From positions 14,144,076 to 14,208,075 of the forward strand of contig OZ038496.1 of the NCBI GenBank assembly GCA_964036315.1: 64,000 bases of DNA, given 5' to 3'. Positions 44,470 through 56,640 of this stretch are shown one piece after another. The notes below the pieces were generated by a model. It did not search any database and had not been told where the DNA came from. It saw nothing but the letters and a program-made list of their open reading frames with translations. The DNA is from Acanthosepion esculentum. Lineage: Eukaryota > Mollusca > Cephalopoda > Sepiida > Sepiidae. The number at the start of each line of letters is the position of its first letter. Positions within the stretch are counted from its first letter, which is position 1. Both the position numbers and the translations under genes were made by a program.

Positions 44470-44800
44470 CTAGTTGAGGTCAGGTATAAGTTTGAGGCCC
44501 AATCTTCTCTCAAGGCACGGTGCCTCCTCAGTAGGGCAACCATTCATTATGACTGTCGGTAGTTTGGTGTCTGATTGGAGGTGATGGAATGTAACTAGTT
44601 TCCATTTTCAGTCTGATCTGGCTCTTATAATGGTAGAGGATAGCATGAGGAATCAGGTACTTACTAGAGCAGTACGGGGAGCCGATCATTTTACCTACAT
44701 CTTTGGCTATGGATCACATATAGAAATTTGACTTGAGGTCAGGTGTGAGTGTGTTCTGAGTTGGGCATAGAAATCTAATTCCACCTTTACATAGCAGTAT
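44470..44800 (-). pseudogene. LINE fragment, inverted neighbour
   Basis: The reverse complement of this stretch matches 26640-26940, including the DLKWNSYI and IRPKMEY equivalents. It lies tail to tail with the plus-strand LINE ending at 44465. Confidence 0.65.
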
Positions 44801-44868
44801 CCAAAGTTACTCTTGTCTTTTTTTACATTCGGCCAAGAACACCAGTAACTTCACCTGTCTCAATGTAC

Positions 44869-45462
44869 TGTATATACTTGCATATCATGCAACTTTTGAA
44901 AACCTAATTTCGAAGCTAATTTTAAGGGGGTCTCATCATGAACAAGATATAAAATTAGCATATGTACTGCTGGCCCTGACTACAACGTTGACTAAACTAT
45001 ATATCCTATATAGCTGTAGTCAAAAAGTACAGCTGTATTTAGAATAAACATGATTTTTATAAAACTGATGTTTTACCTAACTGTATCTAATAATAATGCA
45101 TGTAATATTCCCATATTAGTATCATGTTATAAAACAGAAACAGTGAATATGCTTTTTTGCCATTATTTTTATTTATAAGATGTTTAACTGTTTCTCATTG
45201 GATTGTTTATGGCTATACACATTTAAGCAACGTGTATAGCATTACTAACAATAATTTTATCATTCTCTTTTACTTTTTTAACTTATTTAACTTGAAGATG
45301 AGATAAAAGGATAGCGGAAAAGAAGTTAGTTTATTGTAATTTGGTCTCTCAAAAAAGGAACTCACATGATACATGAGATATATGATAAAATCAATTTTAT
45401 AAGTGAAAATTTGGGGGTCGCATGATACGTGGGATCATGCATTACACAAGTATGTATGGTAC
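44869..45462. mobile_element. MITE-like repeat, copy 1
   Basis: About 590 bp that aligns with 45767-46278. The ends are loosely inverted: the left 'gtactgtatatacttgcata' matches the reverse complement of the right end (gtaccatacatacttg), both also carrying 'atcatgc' words. TA borders the inner end. The internal sequence is AT-rich and non-coding. Class II non-autonomous is the likely type; the superfamily is unknown. Confidence 0.6.
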
Positions 45463-45766
45463 ATCATTTTTTAATCCTAAACTTCACCTAATACAAGCCT
45501 CGAGTGCCAGTCAACGTAGACGGTTAATATTAAATTTTTACACATGATAGATATTTATTAAACATTAGTCTCTAACCTGGCCGATAAAAAAATCATTTAT
45601 TTTGCACAACAAAACCTAATTTTACAACATCAACTCCATTACTGTCAATATATTGAACACAATGCTCTGCTATGAATTACATTGACACTGAAAATTTCAG
45701 ATGAAAACTGAGCTAATGACACTGTCAGACCATAAACTCATTGATCTACTCTTGTTCATAAAGACA

Positions 45767-46278
45767 TACCATATATAGTCATATATCATGCGACTTTTGA
45801 AGACCTAATTTTGAAGCTAATTTTAAGAGGGTTGTATAGTGTATGTACTGCTGGCTCTGGCTATGCTGTTGACCAAATTATATATCCATTTACTGTAGTA
45901 CAACTATATTTAAAATAAACATGATTTCGATAAAACTGATGTTTTGCCTAACTGTATCCAAGAATAATGCATATAATATTCCCATATTAGTATCATGTTA
46001 TAAAACAGAAACATAGTGAATATGCTTCTTGTCCATTATTTTTATTTATAAGATGTTTAGCTGTTTCTCATTCGGTTGTTTATGGCTGTACACATTTATA
46101 CAACGTGTATAGTGTTACTAACAATAATTTTATCATTCTCTTTTACTTTTTTAACTTATTTAACTTGAAGATGAGATAAAAGGATAGAGGAAAAGAAGTT
46201 AGTTTATTGTAATTTGGTCTCTCAAAAAAAGGACCTTGCATGATATGTAAGATCACGTGTTACGTGAGTATATACGGT
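45767..46278. mobile_element. MITE-like repeat, copy 2
   Basis: Direct-orientation copy of 44869-45462 at about 88-90% identity by eye, with 'ccatatatagtcatatatc' at the left and an inverted 'gtgagtatatacgg' at the right, bordered by TA. The 45463-45766 spacer is unrelated DNA. Confidence 0.6.
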
Positions 46279-46789
46279 AAGTCATTGTTAATTTTAAAAT
46301 TATCACTTTTACTGATATTCTTTTCTTTTTATCTTGTGCCATATTTTCTGCAGTTTTTAAAATTTGTTTTTCCTATTTTACCAGTGATATTTGAGTGGAT
46401 TAGGTTCCAGTGTACACAAATATCTGAAAAGGAGCACTGGAAACGAAAAGGTTAAGAACTATTGTTTTAGATGAAGTTCCCCTTGCACTGAATTTCAGAT
46501 GAAGACTCTTAAGTAAAAGACTTCTGTATGCCAAGAGAAATCAATACTGATCATATCATCTCTTGGAAATATTTTCAATGTATTTCTACAAAGTAATAAT
46601 TTCTATTGTATTTTTCCGAGTGTAATGTTACGTTAATATAGCTTCATTTGAGAATCATTAAGAATATAAAAGTGAAAACCTGGGATAATTTAGATAATGA
46701 TAGAGTTTTTAGTGAAAGACTATCTTCCATGGAAAAAGGAATTGAAAAATTTAAAAAAATAATCGTAATGTGTCCTTTTATTTCTGTTT

Positions 46790-47279
46790 GGTACGGCTTT
46801 CTGTTATTTTTTCTTTCTTTTCTTTTCTTTTATCTTTTCATGCTCTCTTACTTGTATTTCCCTTCCTTTCTTTCTCACACTCACTGCATTCTTTCTATTT
46901 ATTTCTCACACAGCATTTTTTCTTCCTTTCTTTCTGTTTATATCATATTCTTTCTTCTTACTCTCCTTTATTTTAGTCTTTCTTTTCTGTTTATTCCTTT
47001 TTCTTTCTTTCTTTCTTTCTTTACATTCTTTCTTTCTTTCTTTCTTTCTTTATCTATTTTCTACCATTCTTACTCTTTATTTCACACTTTTCTTTCTTTC
47101 TGTTTATATAATTTTTTTTCTTTCTATATCTTTTTCTTTCTATCCTTCTCATTCTCTATCTTACTCTTCTTTTTTCTTTCTTTCCATTTTTATCTTTTTC
47201 TTTCTTCCCACCCTTCTTTCTTTCTTTTTTGTCTATATCTTTTTCTTTCTTTCTCTTTCATTATTTCTTCTCTCCTTTT

Positions 47280-47347
<68 letters not shown>

Positions 47348-48380
47348 TATTTATTTTTTATCATCCTCGCTCTTTAATTCACACTTTCTTTCTTTATGTT
47401 TATATCATTTTCTTTCTTTCTATATGTTTTTCTTTTTATCCTTCTCACTCACTCTCTATCTTACTCTTTTCTTTTTTCTTTCTTTCTTTCCTTTTTATCT
47501 TTTTCTTTCTTTCCACCCTTCTTTCTTTCTTTCTTTTTGGTTTATATCTTTTTCTTTCTTCCACTTCTATTATTTCTACTCTCGTTCTTTCTTTCTTTCT
47601 TTCTTTCTTTTTTCTTTCTTTCTTTTCTTTCTTTATGCTTATATTGTTTTCTTTCTTTGTCTTTTTCTATCATTTTCACTCTTTATTTCATACATTTCTT
47701 TCATTTTGTTTATATCTTATTTTTTCTTTCTGTATATTTTTCTTTCTATCATTCTCTATTTCACTCTTTTCTTCTTTCTTTCTTTCTTTCTTTATCTATT
47801 TTCTATCATTCTCACTCTTTATTTCACACTTTCTTTCTTTTCACTTTTTCTTTCTGTTTATATCATTTTCTTTCTTTCTATATATTTTTCTTTCTATCCT
47901 TCTAACTCTCTATCTTACTCTTTTCTTTTTTGTTCTTTTCATCTTTCTTTCTTTCTTTCTTTCTGTTTCATTATTTCCACTCTCTTTCTTTCTTGCTTTC
48001 TTTTTTCTACTTATATTGTTTTCTTTCTTTGTCTTTTTTTATCATTTTCACTCTTTATTTCATACTTTTCTTTCTTTCTCTCTTACTGTTTATATCTTTT
48101 TAATTTTCACTATTTATTTAATACTTTTTCTTTCTTTCTGTTTATCATTTCTTTCTTTCTTTCTATATCTTTCTATCATTCTTACTCTCTATTTCACTCT
48201 TCTTTTTTCTTTCTTTTTGTTTATATCGTTTTCTCTTTTTTATATCTTTTTTCTTTCTTTTGTTTTATTTATATCTTATTTCTTTCTTTTTTCTTTTTGT
48301 TTATATCTTCTTTCTTTCTTTTTTCTTTTTCTTCGTATCTTATTTCTTTCTTTTTATATTTACACTTATTTTCACTTTTT
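46790..48380 (+). repeat. 1.6-kb degenerate TTTC polypyrimidine tract
   Basis: The plus strand is overwhelmingly T and C. A pure (TTTC)n core lies at about 47278-47347, and the rest has TTTC runs separated by recurring phrases such as 'tatcattctcactctttatt' and 'tgtttatatcattttctttc'. Open frames of up to 606 codons in all forward frames (Phe/Ser/Leu) are composition artefacts, not a gene. Recurrence of the spacer phrases at irregular 100-150-bp steps suggests growth by unequal exchange of a larger unit. Confidence 0.9.
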
Positions 48381-48467
48381 TATCCCAACATTTAAAAAAT
48401 TTGAAAACAAGAAAATGGCTAACATTTCTACACCGAAGCCAAGTTTTTTATTTTTTTTATTTTTTTA

Positions 48468-48700
48468 AGCTTTTCACCCCAAGCAAGGCTGGAAGCCACA
48501 AGCACGCAAGGGGTTACAGAAGATTTGGAGCAAGAGCAGATAGGAGTGAAAGAGGAAAGGATGTGGAGAAGGATAGTGGATAGATCAAAGCAAGGGGTTA
48601 CAGAAGAGACGTCTACATTTAACAGTTTCAACAGTGAAAGGGTGGGAGCGGGATTCCAACCTTGTAGGATGCTTGAATTCATGAAGTCTGGGAACCAGCG
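48468..48700 (-). pseudogene. LINE 3' end fragment with internal deletion
   Basis: On the minus strand it runs from 'tttcactgttgaaactgtta' to the 'ccttgcttggggtgaaaagc' signature and an A-rich tail. Two copies of 'cttctgtaaccccttgc' (about 48510 and 48600) bracket a duplicated or deleted stretch. Confidence 0.65.
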
Positions 48701-48887
48701 AAAGCAGAAGTGTCATGTAAATTTGTTTCAGATGCTGATACTTGAGATACCAAAAGGGGGTAATTGAAGGGGATTAAGGGTCATTTCCCTCTGTAGAATA
48801 ACTTTTCATTAATATTAAATGGCCTGATCATTCTGGACAGCTCTTGTTTTAACAACCAATGTGTGTATACATATTTATGAATACTCT

Positions 48888-48891
48888 GTGT

Positions 48892-48952
<61 letters not shown>
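48888..48952. repeat. (GT)n microsatellite
   Basis: About 60 bp of alternating GT. Confidence 0.95.
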
Positions 48953-48954
<2 letters not shown>

Positions 48955-49007
48955 TGAACGTTCACAAACCTAAAAAATAACATCATATTCACAAGACATC
49001 ATCGTAC

Positions 49008-49315
49008 TGGGTATGATGATAAACTACGTCCAGCAGCAAGACCTCTGATCAGGAGGTTTTGAGGAGCATGTAACCATCTCTTAATCGCTGGTGTTCCCAG
49101 GTCCACCTTGACCTGGGGTGGCAACACCTGTTAGGGTCCCAGCAAATAGTTAACACCCAAACTGGGGTCAAAACACCATGAAAGTGTAAAAATAGGTTTT
49201 AATACAAGAAGTACTTTGTAACAAAATTTATTACCAGCTATACATTTTAGAAGAAAAAATATTACCAGAAATAAAAGTTTTGTCAGCATTAACCCATTGA
49301 GGTTGATATGCTGTA
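49008..49315 (-). repeat. Family A repeat, copy 6
   Basis: Minus-strand copy: 'tgggtatgatgataaactac' at the left is the reverse complement of the family end, and 'aacccattgaggttgatatg' at the right is the reverse complement of the head. Confidence 0.75.
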
Positions 49316-49439
49316 AAAGAAAAGAAAATATAAAAACATAAGACAAGACAGCAAACACATTCCAAACATGAAATTTAAATAATTCAAAAGATATATATGA
49401 CCAAACAGACTTTAAATTTCATCTAATTACTTATTTTCC

Positions 49440-49705
49440 TGATAATGGCAGAATTCAGTTGTGAGCTCTGAACCATAACAAGAATTAACAAGAGGTATGG
49501 TCAGTTTCATTATGCCTTATTGGCAACTAATATGAAGCAAGACAGTTCCTTTATGGCTTAACAGCAACTAACTCTAGATGTGGAGTTTCTTTGTACCTTA
49601 ACTAGAATTGCCAAGAACTCTGGATAGTTTCTTTATTGCTTAACAGCAACTAACAAACTTTGGACTATTCTTTTATGGCTTTTTTCATATCAGAATCCAT
49701 CTTGC
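49440..49705. repeat. Decayed ancestral tandem repeats upstream of the satellite
   Basis: Loose units of 40-50 bp such as 'cagttcctttatggcttaac' then agcaactaac recur about five times. They resemble the half-unit of the 86-bp satellite and are separated from it by the LINE at 49710-50257. Confidence 0.65.
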
Positions 49706-49709
49706 ATAT

Positions 49710-50257
49710 TTATAACTTTACTATTCGTTTGTGCATTGAATAATACTGCTATATCTGGTTTGGTGCTCTGGCTATATCTCTTGAGATTATTGACAAAATC
49801 CAAAGTAGAGTCTATAATATTATCAGTTCAGTCAATTTCCTACCACTGCGACATGGCTTCCTGCTGTTTTTTCTATAAATATTTTTCATGATAGTGATTC
49901 TAATGAGTAATCCTCCTTGGAACCTCAACCACATGAATTTAAACTTATACTAGATTGGCAGTTAGGTCTCATCATTTTACTGTTGAACTCACTAGATGTC
50001 ACTGTAAGTTCTATTCTAAGAGTTTCTTTTCTTGCACTTCCTACCTGTGGAGCTCTCTCACAGTTTCTTGCTTACCTGGCACCTACAATCTTCAAATATT
50101 TTAAATATAATTTTAATCACTGTCTTCTGTCTTTCTAAACACTGTTCTTTTGTTGTTCTTTTTACACACTAATGTCTTCTCGTTCTCTTCCACTCCCAAT
50201 AAACCCTCGTGTCTTAGTGGCATTATCACCTTGCTTGGGATGAAATGATTGAAAAAA
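49710..50257 (+). pseudogene. LINE C-terminal tail and 3' end inserted at the satellite edge
   Basis: Decayed codons for NTAISGLVLWLYLLRLLTKS-like, HEFKLILDWQLG and YNLQIF-like regions, ending 'tggcattatcaccttgcttg', ggatgaaatgattgaaaaaa at 50257. It has repeat-related DNA on both sides, so it split an older tandem array. Confidence 0.65.
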
Positions 50258-50261
50258 ATTC

Positions 50262-53200
50262 CCTTCTGCCTTTATGGCAGCTAACACTAATGCTGTGAAC
50301 AGTTCCTTTGTGTCTAAACAGAAGTTTACATGAACAAGTAACAGATTCATTATGCATTAATGGCTGCTAACACTAATGCTGTGAAAAGTTCCTTTGTGTC
50401 TAAACAGAAGTTTACTTGAACAAGTAACAGATCCACTATGCATTAATGGCTCCTAACACTAACGCTGTGAACAGTTCCTTTGCGTCTAAACAGAAGTTTA
50501 CTTGAACAAGTAACAGATTCATTATGCATTAATGGCTGCTAACACTAACGCTGTGAACAGTTCCTTTGTGTCTAAACAGAAGTTTACTTGAACAAGTAAC
50601 AGATCCACTATGCATTAATGGTTGCTAACACTAACGCTGTGAACAGTTCCTTTGTGTCTAAACAGAAGTTTACTTGAACAAGTAACAGATTCATTATGCA
50701 TTAATGGCTGCTAACACTAACGCTGTGAACAGTTCCTTTGTGTCTAAACAGAAGTTTACTTGAACAAGTAACAGATCCACTATGCATTAATGGTTGCTAA
50801 CACTAACGCTGTGAACAGTTCCTTTGCGTCTAAACAGAAGTTTACTTGAACAAGTAACAGATTCATTATGCATTAATGGCTGCTAACACTAACGCTGTGA
50901 ACAGTTCCTTTGTGTCTAAACAGAAGTTTACTTGAACAAGTAACAGATCCACTATGCATTAATGGTTGCTAACACTAACGCTGTGAACAGTTCCTTTGCG
51001 TCTAAACAGAAGTTTACTTGAACAAGTAACAGATTCATTATGCATTAATGGCTGCTAACACTAACGCTGTGAACAGTTCCTTTGTGTCTAAACAGAAGTT
51101 TACTTGAACAAGTAACAGATCCACTATGCATTAATGGCTCCTAACACTAACGCTGTGAACAGTTCCTTTGCGTCTAAACAGAAGTTTACTTGAACAAGTA
51201 ACAGATTCATTATGCATTAATGGTTGCTAACACTAACGCTGTGAACAGTTCCTTTGCGTCTAAACAGAAGTTTACTTGAACAAGTAACAGATTCATTATG
51301 CATTAATGGCTGCTAACACTAACGCTGTGAACAGTTCCTTTGTGTCTAAACAGAAGTTTACTTGAACAAGTAACAGATCCACTATGCATTAATGGTTGCT
51401 AACACTAACGCTGTGAACAGTTCCTTTGTGTCTAAACAGAAGTTTACTTGAACAAGTAACAGATTCATTATGCATTAATGGCTGCTAACACTAACGCTGT
51501 GAACAGTTCCTTTGTGTCTAAACAGAAGTTTACTTGAACAAGTAACAGATCCACTATGCATTAATGGTTGCTAACACTAACGCTGTGAACAGTTCCTTTG
51601 CGTCTAAACAGAAGTTTACTTGAACAAGTAACAGATTCATTATGCATTAATGGCTGCTAACACTAACGCTGTGAACAGTTCCTTTGTGTCTAAACAGAAG
51701 TTTACTTGAACAAGTAACAGATCCACTATGCATTAATGGTTGCTAACACTAACGCTGTGAACAGTTCCTTTGCGTCTAAACAGAAGTTTACTTGAACAAG
51801 TAACAGATTCATTATGCATTAATGGCTGCTAACACTAACGCTGTGAACAGTTCCTTTGTGTCTAAACAGAAGTTTACTTGAACAAGTAACAGATCCACTA
51901 TGCATTAATGGCTCCTAACACTAACGCTGTGAACAGTTCCTTTGCGTCTAAACAGAAGTTTACTTGAACAAGTAACAGATTCATTATGCATTAATGGCTG
52001 CTAACACTAACGCTGTGAACAGTTCCTTTGTGTCTAAACAGAAGTTTACTTGAACAAGTAACAGATCCACTATGCATTAATGGTTGCTAACACTAACGCT
52101 GTGAACAGTTCCTTTGCGTCTAAACAGAAGTTTACTTGAACAAGTAACAGATTCATTATGCATTAATGGCTGCTAACACTAACGTTGTGAACAGTTCCTT
52201 TGTGTCTAAACAGAAGTTTACTTGAACAAGTAACAGATCCACTATGCATTAATGGCTCCTAACACTAACGCTGTGAACAGTTCCTTTGCGTCTAAACAGA
52301 AGTTTACTTGAACAAGTAACAGATTCATTATGCATTAATGGCTGCTAACACTAACGCTGTGAACAGTTCCTTTGTGTCTAAACAGAACTTTACTTGAACA
52401 AGTAACAGATCCACTATGCATTAATGGCTCCTAACACTAACGCTGTGAACAGTTCCTTTGCGTCTAAACAGAAGTTTACTTGAACAAGTAACAGATTCAT
52501 TATGCATTAATGGCTGCTAACACTAACGCTGTGAACAGTTCCTTTGTGTCTAAACAGAAGTTTACTTGAACAAGTAACAGATCCACTATGCATTAATGGT
52601 TGCTAACACTAACGCTGTGAACAGTTCCTTTGCGTCTAAACAGAAGTTTACTTGAACAAGTAACAGATCCACTATGCATTAATGGTTGCTAACACTAATG
52701 CTGTGAACAGTTCCTTTGTGTCTAAACAGAAGTTTACTTGAACAAGTAACAGATCCACTATGCATTAATGGTTGCTAACACTAACGCTGTGAACAGTTCC
52801 TTTGCGTCTAAACAGAAGTTTACTTGAACAAGTAACAGATCCACTATGCATTAATGGCTGCTAACACTAACGCTGTGAACAGTTCCTTTGTGTCTAAACA
52901 GAAGTTTACTTGAACAAGTAACAGATTCATTATGCATTAATGGCTGCTAACACTAACGCTGTGAACAGTTCCTTTGCGTCTAAACAGAAGTTTACTTGAA
53001 CAAGTAACAGATCCACTATGCATTAATGGTTGCTAACACTAACGCTGTGAACTGTTCCTTTGTGTCTAAACAGAAGTTTACTTGAACAAGTAACAGATCC
53101 ACTATGCATTAATGGCTCCTAACACTAACGCTGTGAACAGTTCCTTTGTGTCTAAACAGAAGTTTACTTGAACAAGTAACAGATCCACTATGCATTAATG

Positions 53201-54590
53201 GCTGCTAACACTAACGCTGTGAACAGTTCCTTTGTGTCTAAACAGAAGTTTACTTGAACAAGTAACAGATTCATTATGCATTAATGGCTGCTAACACTAA
53301 CGCTGTGAACAGTTCCTTTGTGTCTAAACAGAAGTTTACTTGAACAAGTAACAGATCCACTATGCATTAATGGTTGCTAACACTAACGCTGTGAACAGTT
53401 CCTTTGTGTCTAAACAGAAGTTTACTTGAACAAGTAACAGATCCACTATGCATTAATGGTTGCTAACACTAACGCTGTGAACAGTTCCTTTGTGTCTAAA
53501 CAGAAGTTTACTTGAACAAGTAACAGATCCACTATGCATTAATGGTTGCTAACACTAACGCTGTGAACAGTTCCTTTGCGTCTAAACAGAAGTTTACTTG
53601 AACAAGTAACAAATCCACTATGCATTAATGGCTGCTAACACTAACGCTGTGAACAGTTCCTTTGTGTCTAAACAGAAGTTTACTTGAACAAGTAACAGAT
53701 TCATTATGCATTAATGGCAGCTAACACTAACGCTGTGAACAGTTACTTTGCGTCTAAACAGAAGTTTACTTGAACAAGTAACAGATCCACTATGCATTAA
53801 TGGTTGCTAACACTAACGCTGTGAACAGTTCCTTTGTGTCTAAACAGAAGTTTACTTGAACAAGTAACAGATCCACTATGCATTAATGGCTCCTAACACT
53901 AACGCTGTGAACAGTTCCTTTGTGTCTAAACAGAAGTTTACTTGAACAAGTAACAGATCCACTATGCATTAATGGCTGCTAACACTAACGCTGTGAACAG
54001 TTCCTTTGTGTCTAAACAGAAGTTTACTTGAACAAGTAACAGATTCATTATGCATTAATGGCTGCTAACACTAACGCTGTGAACAGTTCCTTTGTTTCTA
54101 AACAGAAGTTTACTTGAACAAGTAACAGATCCACTATGCATTAATGGTTGCTAACACTAACGCTGTGAACAGTTCCTTTGTGTCTAAACAGAACTTTACT
54201 TGAACAAGTAACAGATCCACTATGCATTAATGGCTCCTAACACTAACGCTGTGAACAGTTCCTTTGTGTCTAAACAGAAGTTTACTTGAACAAGTAACAG
54301 ATCCACTATGCATTAATGGCTGCTAACACTAACGCTGTGAACAGTTCCTTTGTGTCTAAACAGAAGTTTACTTGAACAAGTAACAGATCCACTATGCATT
54401 AATGGTTGCTAACACTAACGCTGTGAACAGTTCCTTTGTGTCTAAACAGAAGTTTACTTGAACAAGTAACAGATCCACTATGCATTAATGGCTGCTAACA
54501 CTAACGCTGTGAACAGTTCCTTTGTGTCTAAACAGAAGTTTACTTGAACAAGTAACAGATCCACTATGCATTAATGGTTGCTAACACTAG
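50262..54590. repeat. 86-bp satellite array, about 50 copies, with 43-bp and 172-bp structure
   Basis: A unit starting 'gaacagttcctttgtgtcta' recurs every 86 bp (50297, 50383, 50469, ...) for 4.3 kb with few differences. Its halves are related: both start aacag[at]tcc and have matching lengths (43 bp), so the unit is an old dimer. From about 50.3 to 52.6 kb, variants alternate (ttcattatgcattaatggctg against ccactatgcattaatggttg, and tttgcgtc against tttgtgtc), giving a 172-bp higher-order repeat. Past 52.6 kb this alternation breaks down. No open frame spans it. Confidence 0.95.
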
Positions 54591-54745
54591 CTGTGGACAT
54601 TCTTTATATATTAATGGAAATATAATGATATATAGTGTGGACATTTTCTTTACTCCTAATTTCTATAAGCTAACATGAACTGTGGAGATTTCCTTTATGC
54701 CTTAATAACAATTAACATGAATTTTGAATAGTTCTACCTGTTCAG
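54591..54745. repeat. Decayed repeat units downstream of the satellite
   Basis: Diverged units such as 'ctgtggagatttcctttatg' and 'ccttaataacaattaacatg' continue the ancestral theme for about 150 bp. A further relic is near 58010-58050. Confidence 0.6.
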
Positions 54746-55359
54746 CTTCTATAGCTCCCAGGAATCACTTTTCACAACTATACCGTGGCAGTTTATTTTG
54801 ATGGGCCGCAGAAAAATTGGGACATTGTTTCAATTTTTATGAAGCTTCAAATTTTCAATTTGTTTTATTTAAATAATTACACTATAACTTTGTTATCTTC
54901 AATAGGTGCATTTCATATTAATAAAATAAAAATGTTATGGTTATTATTATATAAATGTATTTACCTTTTTTTTCTAAATTCATATTAGTGGTCTGCCAAA
55001 TTTAAAATTATACATTTACTGGTCCATGAAGTTTAAAAGGTTGGTGATCACATCAGACAGCTTTTTGTATCTACTTGTAATGAGTGTAAGCATGTCCTTG
55101 GATCTCAGGATTTCTGGCAGCTCTTTAAGAGTATGTTAAAAAAGAGTAAATCCTCAATCCCTCTGTTCTTAATTCATTTTGAAGTATTGGCATCTGCTGC
55201 TGACAAAGCAGAATGCTTTGCTTTGAAATTCTCATCCAACTTCACTCTCAATGCTGTACATGGGGATAAATCACATGGGTCATGTGATGACCGCTTAGTG
55301 ACATCACTTCATACAGTGACAAAAGTGGCCACTCATTCAGGCAAATAAGCTTATTGGTG

Positions 55360-55880
55360 CATGTGTTTGTCCTGCCTGGGTTTCTTCCCAGGGCAACCAG
55401 CTGCCAAATGCTACAGCTTACAATTCCATGGTTTCATTTCCTTTTGGGAATATGTCTTCCCCAGAAATAGAAAGAAAGTCCAGCTAATAGTCCTCAGTTT
55501 GGGAAAACCCAAAAATCACCATTTCCCCTTCATGGAATATGTTCTTGCCTGGAACATAGTAGATGAATCTGGCCCATTTGAATCTGCAGTCCTAAACATG
55601 GCTTCTCCAGAAATACAGAAGAATCTCCCTATTATATGTAAAATCCTTCCTGCTTGCCGTGTACATATATGTGATATATTTTTGTCTGTGTGGGACACAT
55701 GTCTATATAGCTTTGTGTATGATTTAGAGGTATAAAAGTCTCTGTGAGATCAAAGCATGTTTGTCATCTGTTTTCCTTTCCTTTCAGACATTCTGTTCTG
55801 TGTATGTCTTATTATATCATGGATATAATATTGCCCATAATGGGGGAAATAGAAATGGAAGAATAAAGCTTTTTTCACAG
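55360..55880. other. Unassigned insert inside the LINE
   Basis: Between LINE segments, with a 124-codon plus-strand frame (55361-55735, MCLSCLGFFPGQPAAKCYSL...) that I do not recognise. It could be host-derived, another repeat or chance. Confidence 0.35.
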
Positions 55881-56157
55881 CTTTCTCTCATTATCACACA
55901 TTAGGAATATGCCTGATTTACTCTCTAGAATGCAATCTCTTCTGAGTGATATGCATATAGCTCTGTTCATAGTCTTAGCTATCGTCACCAAACTAGATCC
56001 CCACAAGTCATACAAACTTGATGGTATCCCTGCAAGTGTTCTAAAGAAATGTGCTCCTGAACTGGCTACTATTTCCTCCAAACTCTACAATAAATACCTT
56101 GCTGCTTCTAGCTTTCCAGCTTGTTTGACATTGTTTATAACAATATCAATATTTTGA

Positions 56158-56640
56158 TTATGATGATGATGATCACTTCTGGTCCCACTAGGGAATGTTG
56201 GGAGCAAACAGATCAAGCGGCAGTTTGAATAAATATAGTTGTTGAGTTTACAACATCTTGTGCCGTCTTTCTGTTGCTTCAGCTTTTCACTGGCCAGTCT
56301 TGTGCAATTTAACTTTCCACCCTAAGCCCAGTGGAATATGGTGCCAGAGAGAGATTTGTTCTAAAAGAAGAAAATTATTTTCTAGTAGAAGAACAGGACT
56401 CAATTCAAAAAAAAAAATTACTTTAGGAAGAGGGAATTTATAACATCAATAATGTTGATTATGATGATGATGTTGATTGTAAGCACTCCAGGTCCCACTA
56501 GGGAATGCTGGGAGTATTTGTGTTGCTTCAACTTTTCAGCAGATAGTCTCATATAATTTATCTATCCACCCTAAGCCCAGTGGAACAGACATTCTTTTCT
56601 ATAGTTTCTGTCTTTAAGAACTCTGGTGAATCTTCTCAAA
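56158..56640. repeat. Duplicated segment (about 150 bp, two copies) inside the LINE
   Basis: 'gattatgatgatgatg', 'ggtcccactagggaatg.tg' and 'ccaccctaagcccagtggaa' occur in order at 56158-56335 and again at 56456-56590. The two are direct copies about 300 bp apart that interrupt the LINE RT region. Confidence 0.7.

Noticed and set aside
46648..48468. 606-codon plus-strand open frame, and other long frames in the same tract
   Set aside because: Composed almost only of Phe, Ser, Leu and Ile from TTTC repeats; several forward frames are open at once. It is low-complexity DNA, not a membrane protein gene.
50262..54590. CRISPR array
   Set aside because: Regular 86-bp periodicity but no unique spacers between repeats; the whole period is conserved, so it is satellite DNA in a eukaryotic context.
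55361..55735. Host exon encoding 124 residues
   Set aside because: No homology recognised, no clear splice sites, and it lies inside a decayed LINE. Kept only as an unassigned insert.
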